22,826 nucleotides of DNA from positions 1-22,826 of the forward strand of contig LRSR01009512.1 in assembly GCA_001579985.1 (NCBI GenBank), read 5' to 3'. This DNA is from Hypsibius dujardini. Taxonomy: Eukaryota; Tardigrada; Eutardigrada; Parachela; Hypsibiidae. The notes beneath the pieces were generated by a model. It saw only the letters and a program-made list of their open reading frames with translations, searched no databases and was not told the origin of the DNA. Shown in pieces: positions 1 to 10,300 of the stretch. Numbering within the stretch: the first letter of the stretch is position 1; each line of letters starts with the position of its first letter. A program made the translations under genes and the position numbers.

Positions 1-256
1 GGCCGGCGCCAAACATCAACTTAACAAAAATCCCAACTAAACGGGTGTCCTTATGCCTTGAAATGTTGGAATACGCAGTGGGCGATTTTTTAGAAAAAGC
101 AGGTTGGACACAGGGCAAGTACTGGTATGTGAGACTGATTTGATTTCTTGGGGGTTAATGGCTACGGTAAATGGGAAACCGATATGCACTACACCGTACA
201 TAAAATATATGCATCGACGCAGTTGGACTTTGTACCCAATAACAGAGCTTCGTTTA

Positions 257-733
257 GGGTCCTTACAAGTCGGAACCAGGACCCCTCATGGTAGGGCCAG
301 GGGGTTGGCAAAAGGGCAAAATGCAATTTTTTAAGATTGAACCAAAAATCGGATCTCTTATCCTTAATCAGTTTGAAACTTGTGGGGAGTCTCATTTTCG
401 GAAACCCCCGGGATTTCGAAACATTTTCAAATACATCAGTCTTTTCATCGAATTTGGGCCGTTCTTGAATGCTTTGAACCTCTCATTTGCTTCACTTGTA
501 GGAATCTTATATTGGACCCCAACAAACCTCAAATTAGAACGATAAACTGGAGGTTTTAAGAATAAATTGTAATTCCAAGAGGCCCTTGGATATCATACTC
601 CCACACCCATAAAATTCAAAATGACTAGGGATGATAGGCTGAGCTTCAGATTTAATTTTGAAAAAAATGCATTTGCCCTTTGCCCACCCCCTGGCTTTAC
701 CATGAGGGTCCTAGTTCTGATTTGTAAGGACCC
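257..733. repeat. Fold-back element with ~75-bp inverted arms
   Basis: The segment at 257-332 reappears as an imperfect reverse complement at 661-733. Both arms contain the core GGGTCCTTACAA, then ACCCTCATGGTA, a CCAGGGGGT block and GGGCAAA. About 330 bp separates the arms. The inner part carries no recognisable protein, so this looks like a non-autonomous fold-back or MITE-type repeat. Similarity fades outward from the GGGTCC end and no clear target-site duplication was found, so the outer limits are uncertain. Confidence 0.6.
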
Positions 734-1191
734 TTAATGAGCCCCTGCCCAACGTACCAATGACCCTCCCTTTTAAACCGGGGGCAAGTTCCTTCATATA
801 TATCTATGAGTCACGGGTGCACGATTCGATGTAGTACTTGAGTAGAATCGTACGTGGCAAATTTTCATATTAAAATAGGAGCGTATTACGTACTTTTGCC
901 ATTTGTAATTACCTTGCGGATTCCCTTTCCAAAAGGTAAAAGGCTCAATGCGGTTCAAGTTCAGAATGGTCAGAAAAGCCGCAAACAGGCAGATTTCACG
1001 TACTGTCCGATCTTTGTCTGCCAATAATTGGGGTTCACAAAACATTGGACAAGCTGCAAGAATTTTATCATTAAAATAAAACTTAAATATTTTTAAAAAT
1101 GACAAACGAAAACAAAACCTCGCAACTACGTACGACTGATATAGGTTACGATTTTTCCTTATTTGCTCTTTCTTGCGCTTCATTTCGAGTA

Positions 1192-1334
1192 CTGTTGAAT
1201 CGGAATAACTTGCGCCGGTTTTTGAACCCCGTCGTAAATGTGTACCGGCAGTGACCCTTGTTTTGCAATCAATCAGACGGGTTGGTTTGTACTTCTAGCA
1301 TGAGCTTGTGGCGCAAGTTATCCCGATTCTACAG
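1192..1334. mobile_element. 143-bp MITE-like element, TA-flanked
   Basis: The ends are inverted repeats of about 27 bp. The left end starts CTGTTGAATCGG and the right end, read inward, starts CTGTAGAATCGG; both continue into TAACTTGCGCC with four mismatches overall. A TA dinucleotide lies immediately outside each end (1190-1191 and 1335-1336), the target-site duplication typical of Tc1/mariner-type elements. The interior is too short to code for a transposase. It is therefore most likely a non-autonomous element moved by a transposase encoded elsewhere. Confidence 0.6.
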
Positions 1335-1418
1335 TAAATCAAAATTTGCCCGATAATAAGCTTTCACCTGATATTCAATTCTTTCATTAGTTTCTCTAAA
1401 AATTGGCGGAAGAGGGGA

Positions 1419-1436
1419 TATAAATTCATTATAAAG
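1419..1436 (+). promoter_or_regulatory. Possible TATA box pair
   Basis: TATAAAT (1419-1425) and TTATAAAG (1429-1436) lie about 120 bp upstream of the ATG at 1553, followed by a GTAAGT donor-like site at 1459. This is the only TATA-like arrangement in the window placed suitably for a plus-strand ORF. AT-rich DNA gives such matches often, so support is weak. Confidence 0.2.
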
Positions 1437-1552
1437 ACCGTCACGTTCTGGCATTTAGGTAAGTTGTTCCTTGACTTTTAATGAGGAAATTATCAAGCAG
1501 TAACGTTAACAAGATCATCGGCACAATGTAGTTTCAAGACGATAAATAATGA

Positions 1553-1883
1553 ATGGGTCGAACTAAATACGTCGATGTCCGATCGATGTATACAACAAAA
1601 AGACCTTTCCAAAGCAGTGTTGCACATGACAATGCAGTTTTTACACAAGAGTACGAGTGTTTTTATGCTGCAACTATGAAATCATGGCTCAAAAAAAGAA
1701 AAGTAAGAGTGGTCAACAGCAAGCAAAAGAAAGAAAAAGGCGTTACATGTGCCTCATTCTGTTAATAACATTTTTAGAATGGTTCAACAACCATTTAGCT
1801 TTTCGCTGACGATTTCAAAGCACCGCAGCGCGTTCTCTAACTGGAACAAGTCTCTTTTACAAAGAAGAAAAGAGATCCTTTAA
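1553..1883 (+). CDS. Speculative two-exon small ORF, unknown function
   Basis: Two open segments can be joined. Exon 1553-1702 runs from ATG for 50 codons to a GTAAGA donor in phase 0. Exon 1821-1883 follows a TTTCAAAG acceptor and stays open in phase 0 for 20 codons to TAA. The product would be a basic 70-residue protein ending in a Lys/Arg-rich stretch. Without splicing, the first exon reads on to a stop at 1765, which also gives 70 residues. A TATAAAT at 1419-1425 and a strong GTAAGT donor at 1459 lie upstream. I recognise no family. The stop overlaps the stop of the opposite-strand ORF at 1880. The short length means this could be chance. Confidence 0.25.
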
Positions 1884-2299
1884 AGAACAAAATCGCGGTC
1901 TCCCTTGTGAGAGTGTCTGTCGTTGCGTCCACACATCCAACAGCAGTCGCTAGGTCTATTGTTAAAAAGGTACTTTCGCAGGGTCACGGTCCCGTGGAAT
2001 GACCGATTGGACGACGGGTATTCTCGACGATTCCTATAGTACATCGGACTCGCTAGATTGTTGGCTTCGTCCAACAGGGCCCCACCGGGAGCCGTCTCCT
2101 CGATACCAAACAATGAGATGACCCCTTTCGACGGTTTCTCTGGCTGAAGTGGCTGATGTAGCCCCGGCAGGTCCGACAAATTCACAAGAATTCGCGCAAT
2201 CCAATCAGGTTTGCCTCCATCAAGCGGTTGGTCCAGAATGAAAAGAATGGAGGCCAGCTGGGCATTGGTCAACTTTTCCAGGTCTTCTTTGTTATACAT
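1880..2299 (-). CDS. Hypothetical protein, SAP-like N-terminus and Cys/His cluster
   Basis: This is an uninterrupted 139-residue frame from ATG (MYNKEDLEKL) to TAA. Residues 8-38 follow the spacing of a SAP-type helix-turn-helix: LTNAQLASILF, then LDGGKPDWIARIL, with the glycine-lysine turn expected in such motifs. SAP motifs usually bind nucleic acid. Near the C-terminus, residues around 118-130 read CCWMCGRNDRHSHKG, a CxxC followed by HxH that could bind zinc. The region between is rich in Pro, Asn and Ser and looks disordered. No intron is needed and no upstream exon is evident. It could be a single-exon gene, a terminal exon or a retrocopy. The function is unknown; both motif readings are inference. 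Confidence 0.45.
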   Translation of the reverse strand: MYNKEDLEKLTNAQLASILFILDQPLDGGKPDWIARILVNLSDLPGLHQPLQPEKPSKGVISLFGIEETAPGGALLDEANNLASPMYYRNRREYPSSNRSFHGTVTLRKYLFNNRPSDCCWMCGRNDRHSHKGDRDFVL

Positions 2300-4076
2300 G
2301 GCTGGTGATTAGCCGAGTCATGGAGGTGTATTACTGTATTGTAACAGCGTCTTAATAAAGACTGGCTGGCACACGGGGTAGGTAGCAGGGTAACTGAAGG
2401 AAGTTACTGTACAAGTAGATCAATCCTATTAAACGCGGATCCAGCTGGAAGGGAAGCGCACACTTTCATCACCATTAATCCTGTGATTATTTCTAGTAAC
2501 TGATGTCGGTACGAGGATGCGTGGTGAGCCCCTTAGAAGGGCTCATGGCCATATTGCTGCATATCCTGTTACTTCGATTTAAACGATGTGAACCTTGCCG
2601 TGGTCAGTGGATGTAGTGTTTATGAAGTTAAATATTAATCGAAGGAAACCCAATTGTCTCTTTAGAAAAATGTTAGATGTCAAGGCGTCCGACATAATTA
2701 TTTACGATAACAAACATGAAAGCCTGCAAAATGTCCCGCATTTTGTAGGGTAATAAATAACTAATGGACAATGTTTGCCACTCACAGACAGACCATTGGA
2801 CAAGATAAGTCGCGGTTAAATGTCCGTGGGACATCATTTGTCCTTGAGGCAACAAATTTAGCGTAGATTAAGGGTGACATTTTTGTCCGGGAAGAACTCC
2901 CACAAAAACTTCGAGTCCGGGAACTTCGGGTCCGTTGATATCAGCAGTCTACAGTAATGAGTCCTTTCGCACACACTTTGCTCTTTTCTTATGTAAATAA
3001 ACAGCGTTACGATACAAATGCAATAAGAAAACAAAACAAACCTGTGACCTCGCCCCTTCTCGTCAAGAAAGTTTGCACGTGCGTACAGTGTTATACCTCA
3101 ATATTATAAATGATGTCAATTGCGAGACACCATTCGAGTAAACGTAAAAACATGCAAAAACATTTCATCGATTCAATGATTATTTTGGGGATGCTAATGG
3201 ATTAATGTACTGTTGTATAGTTGCAGCAAAAAAAATTTAAAACAGACATTAAAGACCCTTCAAACCCCATCAAACACCGATCAAACACCAATCAAAGCTC
3301 AACAAAATTAAAAATAAAATACTTTATTTAAACAAACCAACAATGGATATATGCATAGGTCTTGCGAAATGAAATATCAAGTATCGTGCGTGTGACCTCT
3401 CACATTTCGTCTTGTCTCTCCATCTTGTCGGAACACCACCAAAACAGCACTGAACATTCGCAAACAACATTCGCCCTGAGCAACATCTAGCAAAATAGCA
3501 TTAGCAAATTGGAAATTCTGTTACGCACATCGGGTATTATGTGACCTTGAGAGAGCTATCCCCACAAAAAACTGAAGTAAAATCATCACAAAGGTTTAAC
3601 AAGATGGTTATAGAGACGCTTCGCAAACCGACATATTTCAATCTAACATAACATGAGGGCGCCAAAACGCCGGATAGAGATAACGCATTGGGTTTAGCGT
3701 TGATTGATTGAATTTTCCGGACCGAAAGGACTTTATCAACTTTTGCCGATTTCATCATGCTTTCCATCTTGTTTGATTTCCCACAGCTAAAATGTAAACA
3801 ATTCTTCATAAACCCAAAAAAATGTTGCGTAAAATACACCAAAATAGCTTTTCTTTACACCAAAAAAGCCAGGCGAGCACAGTGAGCGATAAAGAAACTA
3901 GGCCCTGATCTTCCGTGACAGATACGTTCATTTTCAGGTTACCAAAATTCCTTCCAATAAAACGGCAAGATGCGCCTGAGTCTAAAGTATTTTAAAATTA
4001 AAATTGCCAATTCGTGCGAGTCAAAATAACTTAAAAACGGCTGAAACGAATTAAAAGATTCCACAATGTTGAGGTC
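2300..4076. other. Non-coding interval, no gene supported
   Basis: Open frames here are short, lack paired splice sites and show no recognisable family. A small tandem motif (ATCAAACACC-like, about three copies) lies near 3268-3296. The rest is moderately AT-rich unique-looking sequence. Confidence 0.5.
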
Positions 4077-4121
4077 GTATACAACTTGCGTAGAAATGGG
4101 AAATCTATGCAAGTTGTGTAC
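4077..4121. repeat. Short perfect-looking hairpin
   Basis: The 18-base arm at 4077-4094 (starting GTATACAACTTGC) pairs with 4104-4121 (ending GCAAGTTGTGTAC) with two mismatches, around a 9-base loop. Pairing stops outside the arms, so the stem is shorter than a normal animal miRNA precursor. Confidence 0.45.
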
Positions 4122-4189
4122 GGAAAACCAAAATAGCATACGAAAAACGGTAGCGCGCGTAGCTAAAAAGTTATGTTTATGTCTATTCA

Positions 4190-4440
4190 GTCCTTATGTT
4201 GGCGGACGAAAGCTCTCTAATGTCCATGCTGACCTTCACGTGTGTCCCCTGGCGATGGTAGACCGCGTGTGACCTTATTCCCCCGACTATACTCTATGAG
4301 TCTAGCTGCTGGGACAGAGAGGCGTCGGGTTCCGATGCGCATACTGGCATTGAGTGCCGCCCAACGGCTAGATGGGCTTGGGTTACCGGTGCACGTGCTG
4401 CAGGATTCGGCAAAGAGGCTTCGCAACGTAATAGGCTTTA
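4190..4440. other. GC-richer island of unknown nature
   Basis: Base composition rises clearly above the flanks, and frames stay open on both strands for more than 70 codons. None of the translations matches a family I know, and no coherent splice sites bound the block. It may be an unrecognised exon, a degraded repeat or a regulatory island. Confidence 0.25.
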
Positions 4441-4529
4441 TAAATATCATCAATATCCATATGTAATTTTGGAGGAAGAATACCGAGTTTTACAATAAAT
4501 AGTAGATTTGCTTTAACCTTAATAACTGT

Positions 4530-4535
4530 TTTATT
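4530..4535 (-). terminator. Candidate poly(A) signal for the 14-exon gene
   Basis: TTTATT on the plus strand reads AATAAA on the minus strand, about 530 bp beyond the proposed stop at 5063. I saw no closer canonical signal. The distance is large but not unusual for a 3' UTR. Confidence 0.25.
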
Positions 4536-5062
4536 AATGATGAATGGACTGATTTGTACGGAATACATTTTCGTATTGAAATCTAATGTTTGCTTGATGG
4601 AATACGGGCTTGATACTGTAATCGTACGGGCAGAATTTACCGCACCGGTGGGTAAAATAAGCAATCGTTCGATTGGCCAGCATTCGTCCCCGTCTTTTCA
4701 TCCAGATTATACAGTACTCCTCAAACGCAGACCCTCTTCCCGTGTTTTGTGTGTAAGTAAGCACTCTTAGCAATTTGACCACTTCGCCGCGACCACGGAT
4801 CACACGACAATCAACTCGAGCGAATAAAAAGATGGGAGTGCAAATAAATCTTTTAGTGACGTTTGATGTCCTACAGAAAGAAAAGGCCGGACCAATCATG
4901 ATGTCCGGGTGAAAAATGAAACCACAAACCAAACGGAAACAAAAGATGGAAAAGTGACTTTCCTACTGAATGAAATGAAATTTCGGAGATCATAGGATGC
5001 GGAAACACAAAGAGCTGATTAGGAACAAAATACCGGACCGATGAATAATGGGGAGCGAATCA

Positions 5063-7268
5063 TCAGCAGGACTTGTTGAGGAGGCCTCCATCTCCAGTAG
5101 AACGTTCAACTCCTCGGCCAACATGCCCGTCATGAGCCAGCAATGCGAATGCGGTCTTCCTCGCCTGATAGTACAGGAGGCGACCTGAAACAGCAACAAA
5201 AGACCCTTCACATGAGAATAAGTGGTTAAGCTCGGATTAGCACCCAGACAACATCAGATCATAGGAATATACTGCATACCGACATATGTCTGCGAGACGC
5301 TCTTAGCGGTCTCACGCCAGGCGTGCGGTGTCATACTCCCCTTGTCCTCCACATCGAGATCCGCCTGGACACCAACCGAGGCTATCGCCGGCTTCGCGGC
5401 CATCTTCACGATCGGACAGTTTTCTTTCACTAACGGGACGGCTTCTTTCACCATCACCGGCGGTGGCGGCGGCACACCAGCAACGTGCTGCGACAGAAAT
5501 TCATTGAATTCTAGCACCGATTTCCGCATCGCTCCAGATACGGACGACCAAACGGCCATCGGAACAGTCGGGGCCGCCGTGACGGGGGGAATTTCTCGAG
5601 TAGCCCGAACGGATGTAGATTGCGTGACTGGAACGGCGGAACGGGTCACAATCGGCGAAGCGTATCGGTTGGAATAGTGCTTCTGCGGACTGGGAACCGC
5701 CGATTTCGGTCGAGCTTCAAGAGAAAGTGAAATGAGACCTCCTCAGAAACTTGTATTCTCTTAGGCTGCCCATCTGTCTGTGTCAGTCAGTCTGCCTGTT
5801 GGTCCGTTGGTTGGTCGGTCCGTTGGTTGGTCTGTCCGTTGGTCCGTCCGTCTGTCTGTCTGTCTGTCTGTCTAAAAGTTGTTGCGTCTCTCAGCGCGGC
5901 TGTTCGTGTTCCCGCCTGCCTACCAGTATATCTGCCCGTCTTAGTGCCTGATTGTCCACATGTCTTTTTATCTGTTCCGTCCCTCTCCCTAGCTGTCTTT
6001 CTGTCTGTCTATGTCTGCCTCCCAGCCAGCCAGCCGGTCTGTCTGTCTGCTTGCCACATCCGTTTGGTTGCTTTCGATCAGATTAGTCTGATTGACCTGC
6101 AGTAACCCGGTCTGGAACATACCTTCGAGAGTCTTGTCAATAGCCTCCCGGATCTTCAGAGGGTCCATACTGCCATGGTCTATGAACACCAAGGGTATCC
6201 AGTAAATACCCACAACAAGCAGGACTTCAACAGTGTCTTCTTACCGATAACAATTTGACTGCCGCCTCCACCAGGCGAGACGACCGAGCGAGTACCCGTG
6301 ACACCATCCGCGATATCCAACTTCCTAGAGACATGCAGGATGGATGAGATAACATGAAGACGGGCCTCAGACATACAAAACATTGACAATCGAAATACGT
6401 AGGCATGATCGAAATCGAAAGACATGAACCGAAAGATAAGATCAGAGGAAACTGTTGACAAAATAGACAGTACAAAGTGATGGAGGAATGTTCTCCGAGA
6501 ACGGGAAAGAGCGCGCGGCTCGAGGACTGACCGGAGGGTCGTCGGAATGGTGGAAGTGGTCGATGCTGCAGACGAAACTGTTTTATTTGGAACGCCAAAA
6601 TTATCTGGCTCTGCGTCGGAATCGGTTTCCCAGTCTTTGTCGTAAAAGCCGTATTCTTCGGCTTCCTTCTGCGACATCACCACGGCCCGAGCCTTGACAT
6701 AGTTGTAGGTAGGTTTGATAGTTTTGGCGTTTGGTGCAGCTGTGGAAACAAAACCTTGCAGGCTAGAAACAAGACCCAAAATTTCAAAACGAATCAGCAG
6801 ACATACCAATAGCCGCCTGATCGTCATCGCTGTCGTCCTCAGCATAAAAAGAGGCTTTCTCCTTGCTCATGAGAATACTGGGATTGACCGGACCGCTGGT
6901 GCCACTGGTGAAGGATTTTGCGGCCGGAACTAGATAAAAAGACGTTTCTGTTTACTAAAGACCATGGCAAGCCTTCAAGAACCGAAAAACCGAAATCATT
7001 TTGCAGTAGATGTTTACTCGACAGTTCGTCCGTCTCTGTAAGGTAATCTTCATGTTCCGCCACTTCCTCGGGGTTCAACAAAATAGCAGGCTTGACAGAT
7101 CCACCGGCTTGACTGATACTTCCAGTCTGAGTCGTGCCTACAAAACAACCGCAAAAATTCAACAATCTTCATGCCTTGTAGATCGTTTATCTCTCTAACT
7201 ATCTGTAGCAAGCCCATTTGTCTTCGTAAATATCTGAGTCACTGCCTGTCGGTCTGTTTGTCGGTCTG

Positions 7269-7307
<39 letters not shown>

Positions 7308-7361
7308 GCCTGCCTGCCTGCCTGTCTGCCTGCCTGTCTGCCTGCCTGCCTGCCTGCCTGT

Positions 7362-7394
<33 letters not shown>

Positions 7395-10300
7395 TGTTTG
7401 TCTGCCTGCCTGCACACCCCTTGGCTTGTCTGTCTGTGTGCACAGAAACTCACCCGCTATGTTGTTTTTCATGCCAAAACGGGGTCTCCCGGTGTTGACA
7501 AAAGAGCCGAAGTCAGACATGGCCGATTCGCTGCGTTTTTCATACGCCACAGCAGTCACAAATGAGTCTGAAGAAAATGTGCAAATCGAGAGAACTGATG
7601 GAAATTTATCACATGGCTTTGAAGTCACCATACCGGAAGACGGTTGAGCTCTAGCAGTGAAGTCTCGGGGAGCAGCTGCCGAGGTGTCGCCCGCCACCGA
7701 GATACTCCGTTCGGAAGTACGGGTCCCCAATGTAACCGTCATCCGCGGCGACTCTTTGGTAAGGGGGTTGATCGCGAATTTTGACGGCTGGGATGGTGCG
7801 GGGGCACAAGTTCTCGCTGCGGTAAGTCGACTGGCGTTGAAACGGTCTACGGCTGAAAAACAAAAATTGAAAATACACAAGTAATGAGGGAATTCCTGAG
7901 AAACTAGAGTGTACGCACCTGATGTGATAAGTGCCGGACGAATGCCTGCCGCATCACCGCCTCCTGCGTGAAAAAACCATAAGTCAGCAAGGACTACAAT
8001 TCTCCAACCGGAAACTTGAGCGGCGAAGCATTCCTATTATTGAGAAATATTGGTCGTCCTTACCAGGCACAGCCCGAACTGCGCTCTGCCCAGCCGACCG
8101 GAGGAAGGAGTTGCTGGACATGGGCTCAACCACTTCACTGTATGAGCTTTCGCCCAAACGGTCATCGTGCATGATGTAGTCGCCGCTGAAAAGATGTAAG
8201 ACAAGAGGAGCTACGGTAGTGCTAAAGAACAGAGCCGTGTTCGGTTTAGGCTATCAGGGGAGATGAGGGGAGATCAACGCCCATGAGGGCCACCTTGAGC
8301 GTTTCTTGAAGTTTTAATAAAACATGATCCAAAACATATTCTGTATGAAAGAAGACTTGGAAGGCTGTGCGCCGGATCCTTAGACGGCCGCCGCGGGAGG
8401 GGGACATAAAATTGTATTGGTGTTAGTGTTGTTTAAATCAAATGTTTTAGATTAAATTGAATTATAAACTATTTTTAATCTGGCAAACCTGATTTTAAAT
8501 TAGAATTAAAATCATTGTCACCAAAATACTTTTAAATTAATCATTTGAAATGCCACGGCTGGTTAAATTAAACCATTAATTCTTGTTTTCAATTTATGAA
8601 AACATCCGATAAAAAATGCTAAACCATGCAAAACTCTTCTTCGCGCCATCTTTCTCTGACTTTTTCGTGATATTTTAACCGTAAAGACTCACGAAATTCG
8701 CAAAATGTAATGAAACACTCTCGAGGCAATAGATCAACCGACATTGCATAGCCAAACTTTAATAAACTTAAACAGAAACAATAATTTTATTGTCTTTTCC
8801 GGTGATAAGTTATAAATTAAATTAAATTAAATTAAATGTTAATATTAACCATGTGCCTGAACTTAAATTAAATATTAATTCCCATCCAAAACTGGTTTTA
8901 AATTAAAAAAATTGAGTTAAAGTAAAATGCCTGTTTTGGGGAATTTTAAATCATATCTTAAATTAACATAAACAAAACTAAATCGTATAAGATTTTGAGT
9001 CCCCCAGTGGCACGTAGGGGTCCGCTGCATCCTTCAATAGTCATTCGTCTACAGAGTTGTTTTCAATGAGATTTTGTAAAGACCCCCACAATATGTGACT
9101 GTAAGGGGAGTTCATTGGGTTGTTCTCCCCTCTCCCCTCCAGGCCAAACACGTTTCCGCAAAAGAACGTAAAGTATCGGCAGACTAGACCACCTTCCGTG
9201 ACACAAGCACAAACATACCTGCTGCGACGCCGAGGGTTGGCCGGTGGAACATCTCCGTCGCTATCAGATATCCTGCGTTGCACCACAAAACTGTGTTGCA
9301 TATCAATATGAAAGCGACTGTCCAGCACAAACAAGGCTTACATTTGCCGTCCGAGGTGGCCTCCAATCATGCGAAACGCTGCGGGCTGCACGCGCGGCAC
9401 CTCCGAGCTCACGAGCCTACGAGGGGGAAGAGATTGCAATCCCAAATGGTTCAGAACAATGGGACAAAACATCTTTCAAATATCAGCAGGCGGATGAACA
9501 ACTGAACCTGGATGTCTGTTGCGGAACGACATCAGCAGCAGCCCTACCCCCAACAGCCGTCTCCTCCAATCCAGACAATCCGGACCGCACACGATGCTGC
9601 ACTGTTCCAAACGTACAAGTCGTCGTCGTCGACTGGACAGTTCCAAATTTCGGTCGCGATATCGACATCGTCGACACTGACGGCACTGCTGAGATCGGAG
9701 CAACCGAGTTAAGACACTTGATCGGGACCTTGGGCGCAGATTGAGGTACGACGGCGGGCTTGCTTCCCGCCACCGAGGTTCGCGAGAACCGATTAGGCGC
9801 GTAATTCGTGGTTTTGCCAGAGAGTAAGCGGCTGGCCGCATTCGCCGAGTCATGGTGGTACATGCCGNAGCTTGCGCTGAATCGCGCGGGAGTGGATGCC
9901 CTTCTCGCTGTGATAGGGGTTGGGCTTCTTCATGGCCTGAGTGCCGCGGATCAGCTGGATGTTGGACATGATCAGCTCGTTGGGGCGCGGGCCCGGGACG
10001 ATGCAGGCACCGCTATAGCCGCTGAGGAGAAAGGGGGAAGAATAGGACGTTAAGGAAACTATGTCGAAATTGTTGAGAAAACAGAAAGAAACAATTAGCC
10101 AAATAAAAAAGAAACAATCAAAATCACGTTCAAATAATCGCAAAGCAAGGAAGCAAGCCAGTAACGCACCTGTCAAAGACAACTGACCTGATTTTACCGG
10201 AACATCAATCCATCAATCATCGGTGCGCCACTTCAATACGAGATCCCTTTAATATAGCTAGTTGCAGGTTGACAATTGAGAAATTTTTTTCAGCCTCCTT

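Noticed and set aside
794-1183. 129-codon minus-strand frame
   Set aside because: No recognisable domain, no splice context, and it overlaps a block repeated weakly at 16657-16730.
4077-4121. miRNA precursor
   Set aside because: The stem of 18 bp with a 9-base loop is too short for a standard animal pre-miRNA.
4066-4272. Plus-strand 68-codon frame with CKLC, suggesting a zinc-finger-associated domain
   Set aside because: The remaining cysteines do not fit, and the frame runs through the hairpin at 4077-4121.
5751-6213. Plus-strand Cys/Val/Leu-rich frames
   Set aside because: They are products of the degenerate intronic TCTG repeat, with no splice or family support.
7171-7880. Long frames on both strands encoding Cys/Leu/Pro or Arg/Gln/Thr-rich repeats
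   Set aside because: They are translations of the TCTG/CCTG microsatellite; only 7454-7852 (minus) is a supported exon.
9244-9853. Competing plus- and minus-strand frames over the LOTUS-like gene exons 2-4
   Set aside because: They lack matching splice sites and phases, whereas the chosen frame joins exactly to both neighbouring exons.
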